Assembly (NCBI GenBank): GCA_014695295.1
Contig: JACJNY010000063.1
Location: forward strand, 186,001 to 250,000
DNA from: Microcoleus sp. FACHB-61
Lineage (GTDB): Bacteria > Cyanobacteriota > Cyanobacteriia > Cyanobacteriales > Microcoleaceae
Direction of reading: 5' to 3'
Length of the DNA: 64,000 nt
Below, one piece after another: positions 18,662 through 26,241 of the stretch. The translations under genes were made by a program, and so were the position numbers. How positions within the stretch are numbered: position 1 is the stretch's first letter; each line of letters opens with the position of its first letter. The notes beneath the pieces were generated by a model. That model made no database searches. It was not told the DNA's origin and was given only the letters and a program-made list of their open reading frames with translations.

Positions 18662-18954
18662 TGGCTACAATTACCCCCCTACGTCCTAAGGGCGTTTCAC
18701 CATCACCAAAATTGCTGGTGTTAGAGCCAAAAGCCACAGCTCAATTACAAAGTCCTGAAGGCCGAAAACTTGCAGCACTAGCTGATGAAGTGTTGCGGAA
18801 TTTAACAGTTGTCAAACAATACTTACAAACTCTAGAAAGCATTGGCGAAATAGACTGGCAGCCAGTACCGCCAAAGCGTTCGGAACGAGTAATCATGCGC
18901 GCTCAGTTCAAAGGGCGTAAAAAACCTCTGCCCTATATTTTCGATGAAGAATGA
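18661..18954 (+). CDS. Small uncharacterised protein of the TIGR04255 operon
   Basis: A 97-residue protein of unknown function. The N terminus is Pro/Lys-rich and disordered in appearance (TPLRPKGVSPSPKLLVLEPK), the centre is one helical stretch (GRKLAALADEVLRNLTVVKQYL), and the C terminus is basic then acidic (FKGRKKPLPYIFDEE). The start overlaps the previous stop (TGATG) and its stop overlaps the next start (ATGA), so translation is coupled to both neighbours. Such a small middle gene could be a bridging or regulatory subunit; that is inference only. Confidence 0.7.
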   Translation: MATITPLRPKGVSPSPKLLVLEPKATAQLQSPEGRKLAALADEVLRNLTVVKQYLQTLESIGEIDWQPVPPKRSERVIMRAQFKGRKKPLPYIFDEE

Positions 18955-19487
18955 TCGTAGAGCCTTTCTGGGTGCAGGTAAATGAATCCACTCTCAGGCA
19001 AGGTGATTACCTACCTGGGTGTCTGGTACCAATACCAGTATTTGACCCAACAAGTTTTGGCAAAAATAGTGAAATTCAAGACGTACAAATAGAAATTAAT
19101 GAAGTAGATTTAATTATTCTCACCCAAAGCTGCGATTTGGATAATAAAAAAGTAGCTCAGGTAGTGCTGTGTGCAATTTACCATATTTCAGAATTTGAGG
19201 AAAATAACGAAGCATTTAAGAAAAAAGGAAAATGGAATGAAGTTTTAAGAGGGAGAACAGAAGGTTTGCACCTGCTGGCATCACCAACGAACCCAGATAA
19301 TAACAAAGAAGCACTGGTTGTAAATTTTAGAGATATCCAAACCTTGCCTTACGAATATGTGTTGAAAGACGCTAGTAATTTAAACGAACGCTGGCGATTA
19401 AAATCTCCTTATTTAGAACACTTTTCTCAGGCATTTGCACGTTTATTTATGCGAGTTGGTTTACCATCGGCTATTCCGCCTTTTTAA
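18951..19487 (+). CDS. Uncharacterised LTQSCDL protein of the TIGR04255 operon
   Basis: A 178-residue protein of unknown function. Recognisable blocks: LRQGDYLPGCLVP near the N terminus, VDLIILTQSCDLDNKKV in the middle (a Cys-Asp pair), GRTEGLHLL, and a C-terminal RWRLKSPYLEHFSQAFARL with FMRVGLP. The blocks look like a defined family with conserved polar residues, but no enzyme motif I can name. It overlaps the previous gene by 4 bp (ATGA) and ends 42 bp from the convergent cusB-like gene. Its position as the last of a tightly coupled operon suggests work with the TIGR04255 protein. Confidence 0.72.
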   Translation: MIVEPFWVQVNESTLRQGDYLPGCLVPIPVFDPTSFGKNSEIQDVQIEINEVDLIILTQSCDLDNKKVAQVVLCAIYHISEFEENNEAFKKKGKWNEVLRGRTEGLHLLASPTNPDNNKEALVVNFRDIQTLPYEYVLKDASNLNERWRLKSPYLEHFSQAFARLFMRVGLPSAIPPF

Positions 19488-19529
19488 GTCATTTTATGTA
19501 GGTTATAATTGCTAGATTAAACAAAATTT

Positions 19530-21476
19530 TTAGTTCAAGCTCTTGGCTTCTGTCTCCTGACTTTTAACGCGGTGGTGGTCATCATGGGGCGGCAATTCAT
19601 CTAATGTAATCGCGTTTAATGTCGGTGCAGAGACAGAAAAATTATTGTTTCCAGAATCCGCTGCTATTGCTGGCAATTTGCGCCGATTTCCCCACAACAC
19701 GCCGGCTGTGAAAGTCAGGGATGCGATCGCAACTCCTCCCCCTATTCCCGCCCACCATAAAGACACGGGTAAATTATTAAAATTAACCTCTGTTAGCTTG
19801 GGAGAAGTCTCTTTCTTTTCCTCGTCTTTTGAGGGCTTGCTGCCGCCCCGCAAAGATTGTGCGTAAAGTTGAGGTGCTCGCTGCGTTACTATCAAATCTC
19901 CCTCGAATAAACCCCTCTTCACTTCAACTAAATCTCCGGCAGTTTGACCGAGTTCAATTTCAACAGCTTGATAAGCATTGCCATTTTGGATGTAAACAGT
20001 TTTTTGACCGCTAACATCCACTACCGCCGCAGTCGGAATTGCTAAAATATTTGTTGCAGTTTTGTCTGTTAAAATCTCCAACTCCGCAAACAGTCCGGGC
20101 TTTAATTCGCCGTTAATATTATCTAGTTCTGCTTTCACCGGCACAACCCGCGTTTCTCCTTCCACGGATGACCCCATTAAGGCGATTTTTCCCTTGAAAG
20201 TGCGATCGGGTAAATTAGCGACTTTTACCCTGACTTCCTGACCCTGTTTTACTTGATTCAGGTCTTTTTCGTAAATATTGGCTGTGGCAAAAACGCGGCT
20301 GTCATTTAACAGACTCATCAACGGTTTTTCAGCGTTTACTGACTCTCCTGGAGTGATTTCGCGATCGGCTACCGTCCCGGAAATCGGAGCAACTACGGTA
20401 ACGAGTCCTCGATCGTTGGCAGCAGTTCCTAATTGTTGGAGCCGCGCTTGATAGGCTGCGTCAGCCAAGCGAATGCGCGACTGAGCGACTTCGACGGCAG
20501 TTTTGCCGCGTTTGACTTGGTTCTCGGCTTCTAGGACTTCCCGGCGGCTCAGAGCTCTGGTAAGTTGAGCTTTTGCTTCTGCTACTCTGCCTTGAGATTC
20601 CCGCAATTCCCGCATTGGGAGGTCTACTTCGGCTTGTTTAATTTCGGTTTGGGCTTTGATAACTTCAGGACGGCTTTTTGCCTTAGCAACAGCGGCTTGT
20701 GCTTCGGCGAAGTGGGCTTGCGATTCCAGCATTGTGCGCCGCGCGATCGCTCCTGCAGCCACCAATTCTCGATCGCGATCGAACTGTTCTTTAGCCACAG
20801 TCAGTTCTGTTTCGGCTCTGGCGATCTCAGCTTGCGATATTTCAATCTGACGCTGATAATTTTCTTTAGCAACTTTGACAACAGAGCGCTTATTTACTAA
20901 TTCTTGCTCTTTTTCGTACTGTTGGGTAGTTGCTGCTAATTGAGTTCGCGCCTGTGCTATTTCAGCTTCAGCTATTTTCACCAGGCGATCGTAATTTTCT
21001 CGTGCTAGTTCTAGATCCCCTTCTGCTTGCTGCAAATCCGCCTCAGCTTCGGCCTGTTTCGAGAGAGATTCAACCCGCAATTGTCCTAATTCTGAACTCG
21101 ATAAAACAGCAAGGGCTTGACCTTTTGATACTTTGTCCCCAGGCTTAACCAGCAACTCTACTACTTTCCCAGTAACAGGAGCCGTAACTTCTACTTTTTC
21201 GTTGGGTAAAGTTTCAATTTGTCCTGTGGTTTTGATGCCGATCTCTAGTCGCTGGCGAGCGGCAGGAGAGACTTTAATTCCTAATCGTTTTGCTGTTTCG
21301 GCATCGACAGAAATAGCAGCAGGAGTTTGAGGTGTTTCGCCGCTTTGGTGAAATTCATCTCCGTGTCCCGCGTGGGCAAAAACGGGGGTGGACTCGATGA
21401 ATAACAAAAGACTCAGGAGTATTCCCGAAAAGTGAACTATTGGTGCTGGGGAGCGGACACGGCGGTAGTATTGCAT
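19530..21476 (-). CDS. CusB/HlyD-family RND efflux periplasmic adaptor
   Basis: Membrane-fusion protein of a heavy-metal RND pump, 648 residues. After a signal-like N terminus and a His-containing segment (HAGHGDEFHQSG) come a lipoyl half (VTAPVTGKVVELLVKPGDKV), a very long Glu/Ala/Arg coiled coil (about 140-345), the second lipoyl half (VTVVAPISGTVADREITPGESV), beta-barrel and membrane-proximal domains. Unusually, there is a C-terminal hydrophobic helix (about 575-597) and a His-rich tail (PPHDDHHR). Family adaptors are usually 350-520 residues, so the hairpin and tail account for the extra length. It should link the CusA-like permease to an outer-membrane channel encoded elsewhere. A CopR-type repeat lies 50 bp upstream of the start. 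Confidence 0.9.
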   Translation of the reverse strand: MQYYRRVRSPAPIVHFSGILLSLLLFIESTPVFAHAGHGDEFHQSGETPQTPAAISVDAETAKRLGIKVSPAARQRLEIGIKTTGQIETLPNEKVEVTAPVTGKVVELLVKPGDKVSKGQALAVLSSSELGQLRVESLSKQAEAEADLQQAEGDLELARENYDRLVKIAEAEIAQARTQLAATTQQYEKEQELVNKRSVVKVAKENYQRQIEISQAEIARAETELTVAKEQFDRDRELVAAGAIARRTMLESQAHFAEAQAAVAKAKSRPEVIKAQTEIKQAEVDLPMRELRESQGRVAEAKAQLTRALSRREVLEAENQVKRGKTAVEVAQSRIRLADAAYQARLQQLGTAANDRGLVTVVAPISGTVADREITPGESVNAEKPLMSLLNDSRVFATANIYEKDLNQVKQGQEVRVKVANLPDRTFKGKIALMGSSVEGETRVVPVKAELDNINGELKPGLFAELEILTDKTATNILAIPTAAVVDVSGQKTVYIQNGNAYQAVEIELGQTAGDLVEVKRGLFEGDLIVTQRAPQLYAQSLRGGSKPSKDEEKKETSPKLTEVNFNNLPVSLWWAGIGGGVAIASLTFTAGVLWGNRRKLPAIAADSGNNNFSVSAPTLNAITLDELPPHDDHHRVKSQETEAKSLN

Positions 21477-21525
21477 GATTGAGTAGGAGCGAATCTGAAC
21501 TCACATATCAGTTTTGCAGATAAAA

Positions 21526-21543
21526 ATGAAATCCGGATGAAAT
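21526..21543 (-). promoter_or_regulatory. CopR-type direct-repeat operator, site C (cusB)
   Basis: On the minus strand: TTTCAT-CCGGA-TTTCAT, 50 bp upstream of the adaptor start. The hexamers are perfect; only the spacer differs. Confidence 0.72.
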
Positions 21544-21549
21544 ATGGTA

Positions 21550-22278
21550 TTACTGTTTGTACCAAGCTTGCCGCCACTGTTTCATTTGCTCGATTTCTTG
21601 CTTTTGCGAAGTCAGAATTTCTTGAGCTAATTTCTTCATTTCCGGTCGTTTCGACTTCTTCAAAGCATCTTCAGCCATCACTAAAGCTCCTTCGTGGTGG
21701 GGAATCATCGCATTGATAAATCGCAAGTCAAATTGGTCGTCAGCCGCTCCTAAATCCATGCTCATCATCATGCTTTGCATTTGTTCGGGAGTCATGGCCA
21801 TCATGTGACCCATTTGAGCGTGATAAGCCATTGGCGTACTGCTGGCTTTGGCATACCAAGCTTTTCGCCACTCTTTCATTTGATTGATTTCGCGGTTCTG
21901 AGCAGCAATTATATCAGTGGCAAGTTTTTTCATTTCCGGGCGTTTGGATTGTTTAAGCACATCTTGAGCCATGTTTACAGCACCTTGATGGTGTACTGTC
22001 ATGCCATCAATAAATCGCAAATCGTAGTCGGCATCAGCAGGGCCTAAATCCATTGACATATTGTGATTCATGCCATGATTCATGCCATGATTCATGCCAC
22101 CCATGCCGCCTTGTGCCGCGTCTTGCTTGTTGTTTGCTTCGGTTGCAGCCGTAACATTTGGGGCTTGAGTTTCGCTGGAAGGGGCTTTTGAACAAGCAGC
22201 TAGCACTCCGCCGGTTAAAGCGGCTGTGGCGGTCAATATCAGCGCTGCAAAGCCTGTTTTTAATGAAATTGGTTTCAT
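21550..22278 (-). CDS. copM: CopM-like copper-binding lipoprotein with two DUF305 domains
   Basis: Periplasmic copper-binding protein, 242 residues from the chosen start. The lipobox-type signal (GGVLAACSK) fits only if translation begins at the ATG at 22278; an upstream extension would put the operator inside the gene. Two DUF305 repeats follow, each with a DLRFI.. M..HH.GA..MA signature: FIDGMTVHHQGAVNMA and FINAMIPHHEGALVMA. A Met/His-rich linker before them (GGMNHGMNHGMNHNMSMD) and another between them (MMAMTPEQMQSMMMSMD) are typical copper-binding stretches. From memory, CopM of Synechocystis has the same two-domain plan and belongs to the CopRS regulon. A TTTCAT-N5-TTTCAT site lies 51 bp upstream. 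Confidence 0.88.
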   Translation of the reverse strand: MKPISLKTGFAALILTATAALTGGVLAACSKAPSSETQAPNVTAATEANNKQDAAQGGMGGMNHGMNHGMNHNMSMDLGPADADYDLRFIDGMTVHHQGAVNMAQDVLKQSKRPEMKKLATDIIAAQNREINQMKEWRKAWYAKASSTPMAYHAQMGHMMAMTPEQMQSMMMSMDLGAADDQFDLRFINAMIPHHEGALVMAEDALKKSKRPEMKKLAQEILTSQKQEIEQMKQWRQAWYKQ

Positions 22279-22328
22279 CGATTTTATATCCTTAAAACTG
22301 CCATTTATCTTCAGCTTTCCACATAGAA

Positions 22329-22346
22329 ATGAAATTAGGATGAAAT
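22329..22346 (-). promoter_or_regulatory. CopR-type direct-repeat operator, site D (copM)
   Basis: On the minus strand: TTTCAT-CCTAA-TTTCAT, identical to the cusA site and 51 bp upstream of the chosen copM start. Confidence 0.73.
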
Positions 22347-22516
22347 TTTTGAGTGGGAATTGTAAAGAATTATTGCTGTGCCGTCGATCGAACTCAAATT
22401 TAAGATTTACAGGACTCACAACCTAATTATGTAGGGTACACAGTGCGCGCCTTACCCCTATGGGTAGCGTGTCAAACCACTTTTTTCAGAATTCCTGATT
22501 TATTTCACAATTCCCC

Positions 22517-22548
22517 TTGACTCTCCTGTGAACTGGAGACTTTACAAT
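22517..22548 (+). promoter_or_regulatory. MerR-family (CueR-like) promoter of copZ
   Basis: TTGACT (22517-22522) and TACAAT (22543-22548) are separated by 20 bp, longer than the usual 17. The spacer holds an imperfect dyad, CTCTCC...GGAGAC. Long spacer plus dyad is the hallmark of promoters activated by MerR-family metal regulators. The -10 box overlaps an upstream ATG, so translation must begin further down, at 22598. Confidence 0.7.
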
Positions 22549-22597
22549 GGAGTTAATTCATTTATTGAGCAGAGTAGTTTCTGCTGAGGTTCAAACT

Positions 22598-22792
22598 ATG
22601 ACTTTACAGCTAAAAGTTCCCAAGATGGCTTGTTCTGCTTGTGCGAATACAATAACAAATGCAGTCCAAGCAATTGACTCAGCCGCTGCTGTTGAGGCGG
22701 ATACCAAGACAAAATTGGTCACGATTCAAACCGCTAAGTCGGAAAGTGAAGTTAGGAAAGCGATCGCATCTGCTGGCTACCCAGTCGATTAA
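22598..22792 (+). CDS. CopZ-like copper chaperone (HMA domain)
   Basis: A single heavy-metal-associated domain of 64 residues with the copper-binding MxCxxC loop (MACSAC) and the ferredoxin-like pattern ending SAGYPVD. It should carry Cu(I) in the cytosol and deliver it to the CopA-type ATPase encoded 215 bp downstream on the same strand. The start at 22598 is chosen because GAGG precedes it by 8 nt and an in-frame ATG 17 codons upstream lies inside the promoter -10 box. Cyanobacterial Atx1-type chaperones have the same size and role. Confidence 0.9.
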   Translation: MTLQLKVPKMACSACANTITNAVQAIDSAAAVEADTKTKLVTIQTAKSESEVRKAIASAGYPVD

Positions 22793-22835
22793 TGTTAAGG
22801 TCAACGCCAGCGGTTTATAACTTTAGGAATACAGC

Positions 22836-22853
22836 AATTTCATCCTAATTTCA
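22836..22853 (+). promoter_or_regulatory. CopR-type direct-repeat operator, site E (copA)
   Basis: On the plus strand: an ATTTCAT-CCTAA-TTTCA repeat (hexamers TTTCAT at 22838-22843 and 22849-22854), about 155 bp upstream of the copper ATPase. Orientation relative to the gene is the same as at the four minus-strand sites. Confidence 0.7.
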
Positions 22854-23007
22854 TCTTAGGGTGAAATGCTGAACCTTACAACCGCAGCGTCCAGCAACTG
22901 CACGACTCATCTCGATCGCAATTCTCCTCTGTAATTGGGCAACTCGGTTATGCCAATTACTAAATACCTTGGCAACCTGCGCTCTTATTTAGTTTAGGAG
23001 TACCCCT

Positions 23008-25263
23008 ATGGACAATCTCACACTTAAATTGCGGGGCATGAGTTGTGCTTCTTGTGCTTCCTCTATCGAACAAGCAATTCAATCTGTTCCCGGCGTACTT
23101 GAGTGTTATGTAAATTTTGGGATGGAACAAGCAACCATCCAATACGACTCCAAGCACACTAACTTAGAAACAATTCAATCGGCTGTTGATGCTGCGGGAT
23201 ACCAAGCTTTGCCGCTTCAAGAAATGGCGGCGCCAGAGGATGATTCCGAACAAGCCGATCGCAAATCGGAATCTCAAAACTTGCAGCGCAAACTCTGGAC
23301 GGCAGGTATCATAAGCATCCTGCTAGTTGTGGGCGCTATTCCAGCGATGACTGGCTTGCATCTGCCATTTATTCCCGCATGGCTGCACAATTTTTGGCTG
23401 CAATTAGTCCTGACATCCCCCGTACAATTCTGGTGCGGAAAATCGTTTTATGTGGGAGCTTGGAAATCGCTAAAACGGCGCGTAGCAACAATGGATACCC
23501 TGATTGCTTTGGGTACGAGTGCTGCTTACTTTTATTCTGTATTTGTGACCTTTTTTCCCGGTTTTTTCACGGCCCAAGGTTTGACTCCTAGCGTTTACTA
23601 CGAAGTAGCCGCTAGCGTTATCGCCTTAATTTTGTTGGGGAAAACCCTAGAAAATCGGGCCAAGGGAGAGACTTCCGAGGCCATTCGCAAACTCATGGGT
23701 TTGCAAGCAAAAACTGCTAGGATAATTCGCAACGGGGAAGAGTTGGAAGTGCCGATCGCCCAAGTGGAAATTGGCGACATCGTGCAGGTGCGGCCGGGAG
23801 AGCAAATCCCCGTAGATGGAGATGTTATTGAAGGCTCTTCCACAGTAGACGAAGCAATGGTTACGGGAGAAAGTTTGCCCGTCAAAAAGCAGCTTGGCGA
23901 CGAAGTGATCGGAGCCACAATTAATAAAACTGGCAGTTTCAAGTTTCGGGCGACAAGAGTTGGCAACGATACATTTTTAGCTCAAATTGTCAAGATGGTG
24001 CAGGACGCACAGGGTTCAAAAGCACCGATTCAAAAGTTAGCCGACCAAGTAACTGGTTGGTTCGTTCCCGCAGTAATTGCCGTCGCTTTAGCTACTTTTA
24101 TTATCTGGTTTAACGCAACGGGAAACATCACTCTCGCCACGGTGACAATGGTGGAAGTGCTGATTATTGCCTGTCCCTGCGCTTTGGGTTTGGCGACTCC
24201 GACTGCTGTGATGGTGGGAACTGGTAAAGGTGCAGAAAACGGGATTTTAATTAAAGGAGCCGAGAGTTTAGAATTAGCTCACCAAATCCAAATTATTGTG
24301 TTAGATAAAACTGGAACTCTCACAGAAGGCAAGCCGACTGTAACTGATTTTGTGACCATTAAAGGAACGGCGAACAGCAATGAGTTAAAGTTGCTGCAAT
24401 TGGCGGCGTCTGTAGAGCGAAATTCGGAGCATCCTTTGGGGGAAGCTGTTGTGAGGTACGCTCAATCTCAAGAGGTTAATTTGACGGATGTTAAGGATTT
24501 TGAGGCGATCGCGGGAAGTGGTGTTCGAGGGGTTGTAGGCGGAAAGTCGATCGCCCTGGGAACGCTGAGGTGGATGCAGGAACTAGGCTGCGATACTGAA
24601 TATCTGGAACTGCGCGGCAGAGCTTTGGAAGCTGCGAGCAAAACGGTTGTTTGGATGGCGGTAGAGGGCAAAATAGAGGCAATTCTGGGCATTGCGGATG
24701 CCCTCAAACCATCGTCAGCGCAGGCGGTGAAAGCACTTCAAAAACTCGGTTTGGAGGTGGCGATGCTGACTGGGGATAATCGCGCGACTGCGGAGTCGAT
24801 CGCCCAATCCGTGGGCATTACTCGCGTTTTTGCCGAAGTTAGACCCCACCAAAAAGCAGCTCAAATCCAAGCCCTGCAAGGAGAAGGAAAAATTGTCGCG
24901 ATGGTGGGAGACGGAATTAACGACGCACCGGCTTTGGCCTTAGCAGACGTGGGAATTGCGATCGGCACCGGCACCGATGTGGCGATCGCAGCCAGCGACA
25001 TTACCTTAATTTCAGGAGATTTGCAAGGCATAGTTACAGCAATTAAACTTTCCCGCGCCACCATGCGGAACATCCGCGAAAATCTGTTTTTTGCGTTTAT
25101 TTATAACATCGCTGGAATACCGATCGCGGCGGGCATTTTATTCCCCATTTTTGGCTGGCTGCTAAATCCAATTATCGCCGGTGCAGCAATGGCTTTCAGT
25201 TCAGTCTCTGTAGTTAGTAATGCTTTGCGATTGCGGAATTTTCAACCCAAATCTATTGCCTAA
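23008..25263 (+). CDS. copA: CopA/PacS-type Cu(I) P1B-ATPase
   Basis: Copper-transporting P-type ATPase, 751 residues. One N-terminal HMA domain with MSCASC (Cys13, Cys16), eight predicted membrane helices, the actuator motif VTGESLPV, the intramembrane copper site CPC at 389-391 ([11 protein letters not shown]), the phosphorylation loop DKTGTLTEG with Asp433, SEHPLG in the nucleotide domain, [10 protein letters not shown] in the hinge, and a C-terminal helix with [15 protein letters not shown], all typical of Cu(I) exporters. TTAGGAG precedes the ATG. With CopZ upstream and a CopR-type repeat in the leader it belongs to the copper regulon. Whether it sits in the plasma membrane (efflux) or thylakoid (PacS-like supply to plastocyanin) cannot be told from sequence. 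Confidence 0.95.
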   Translation: MDNLTLKLRGMSCASCASSIEQAIQSVPGVLECYVNFGMEQATIQYDSKHTNLETIQSAVDAAGYQALPLQEMAAPEDDSEQADRKSESQNLQRKLWTAGIISILLVVGAIPAMTGLHLPFIPAWLHNFWLQLVLTSPVQFWCGKSFYVGAWKSLKRRVATMDTLIALGTSAAYFYSVFVTFFPGFFTAQGLTPSVYYEVAASVIALILLGKTLENRAKGETSEAIRKLMGLQAKTARIIRNGEELEVPIAQVEIGDIVQVRPGEQIPVDGDVIEGSSTVDEAMVTGESLPVKKQLGDEVIGATINKTGSFKFRATRVGNDTFLAQIVKMVQDAQGSKAPIQKLADQVTGWFVPAVIAVALATFIIWFNATGNITLATVTMVEVLIIACPCALGLATPTAVMVGTGKGAENGILIKGAESLELAHQIQIIVLDKTGTLTEGKPTVTDFVTIKGTANSNELKLLQLAASVERNSEHPLGEAVVRYAQSQEVNLTDVKDFEAIAGSGVRGVVGGKSIALGTLRWMQELGCDTEYLELRGRALEAASKTVVWMAVEGKIEAILGIADALKPSSAQAVKALQKLGLEVAMLTGDNRATAESIAQSVGITRVFAEVRPHQKAAQIQALQGEGKIVAMVGDGINDAPALALADVGIAIGTGTDVAIAASDITLISGDLQGIVTAIKLSRATMRNIRENLFFAFIYNIAGIPIAAGILFPIFGWLLNPIIAGAAMAFSSVSVVSNALRLRNFQPKSIA

Positions 25264-25389
25264 ATTAGGAGTTTTTCAATAATCTATGGTGCGCCACCCT
25301 ACCTGCACACAGATATAAGGTGCGCCATACGCACCATCCCCCGATTTATCAACGAAAATCTCTTGCATAAACTAGGAGAAATTTAAAAA

Positions 25390-25626
25390 ATGTTGAACCA
25401 ACGCCAAATCTTAGGAAGCCTCGGCAGTTTAGGAATTATGCTCGGAATTGCATCGGGAGTTCGAGCCAATCAAATATCAATCCCTCCTGCAAAATCAACC
25501 GCTGAATTTCGGCATATCGAACAGCCGTTCAGTTTAAAAATTGGCGTAACAGCAGGCGGATTGACATTAATTGGTTTAGAACTGTGGTGGTTTTTGTTCA
25601 GTAAAAAGCAAGCTAAAACCAGGTAA
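25390..25626 (+). CDS. Small membrane protein downstream of copA
   Basis: A 78-residue protein of unknown function: an N-terminal hydrophobic segment that could be a signal peptide (LGSLGSLGIMLGIASGVRA), a short exported-looking loop (FRHIEQPF) and a C-terminal membrane helix (about 50-71, ending WWFLFSKKQ). AGGAG precedes the ATG by about 10 nt. It follows copA by 126 bp on the same strand and may be cotranscribed. No metal motif is apparent apart from one His. Confidence 0.72.
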   Translation: MLNQRQILGSLGSLGIMLGIASGVRANQISIPPAKSTAEFRHIEQPFSLKIGVTAGGLTLIGLELWWFLFSKKQAKTR

Positions 25627-25700
25627 ACTTTGCCGGCGCGGTTTTTTCCAGCGAGATCTAGCTAAAATTGAGGAAGCTTAAAAAATTTGGAGTGAGCTAA

Positions 25701-26129
25701 ATGCAACTACTACACACGATGCTCCGAGTCGGCAACCTGGAAGACTCCCTCAAATTTTACACCGAGGTTCTGGGCATGAAATTGCTGCGGAAAAAGGACT
25801 ATCCAGACGGTAAATTTACTCTGGCTTTTGTTGGCTACGGCGACGAATCAGACACGACAGTTTTGGAATTAACATACAACTGGGGCGTCACAGAGTACAA
25901 TTTGGGAGATGCTTACGGTCATATTGCGATCGGCGTTGACGACATTTACGGTACTTGCGAAGAAATTAAAGCTCGCGGTGGTAAAGTTACTCGGGAACCG
26001 GGCCCGATGAAGCACGGTTCAACTGTCATCGCTTTTGTGCAAGACCCAGATGGATATAAAGTTGAATTAATTCAACTGCAAAATCAAGGTAGCAACACCC
26101 AGAAAGTAAGTGCGGCAACCGCATCCTAG
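25701..26129 (+). CDS. gloA: Lactoylglutathione lyase (glyoxalase I)
   Basis: Glyoxalase I of 142 residues, converting the hemithioacetal of methylglyoxal and glutathione to S-lactoylglutathione in the cytosol. The two beta-alpha-beta-beta-beta halves are evident: [22 protein letters not shown] at the N terminus and [20 protein letters not shown] at the middle. Metal ligands His5, a Glu in TVLELTYN, His in GHIAIGV and a Glu in YKVELIQ are in the expected places. Length and order match bacterial GloA. It is unconnected to the copper genes except by direction. Confidence 0.95.
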   Translation: MQLLHTMLRVGNLEDSLKFYTEVLGMKLLRKKDYPDGKFTLAFVGYGDESDTTVLELTYNWGVTEYNLGDAYGHIAIGVDDIYGTCEEIKARGGKVTREPGPMKHGSTVIAFVQDPDGYKVELIQLQNQGSNTQKVSAATAS

Positions 26130-26241
26130 AGTTCGTCATGCTAGTCCTGGTATGGTGCGCCAGAAACCAACTTTTTGAGTTAGGTTGAAACTCTTCCTCT
26201 GACGCACCGTACTGAGGGGATTTAGGGGGCTTTTAACACTT

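Larger units (their letters stand above)
22279..22597. other. Divergent regulatory region, copM / copZ
   Basis: This 319-bp gap contains CopR-type site D on the copM side, a dispersed repeat of the GTAGGGTACACAGTGCGCGCC type (about 22431-22460) and a MerR-type promoter on the copZ side. No coding sequence is apparent in it. Confidence 0.65.
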
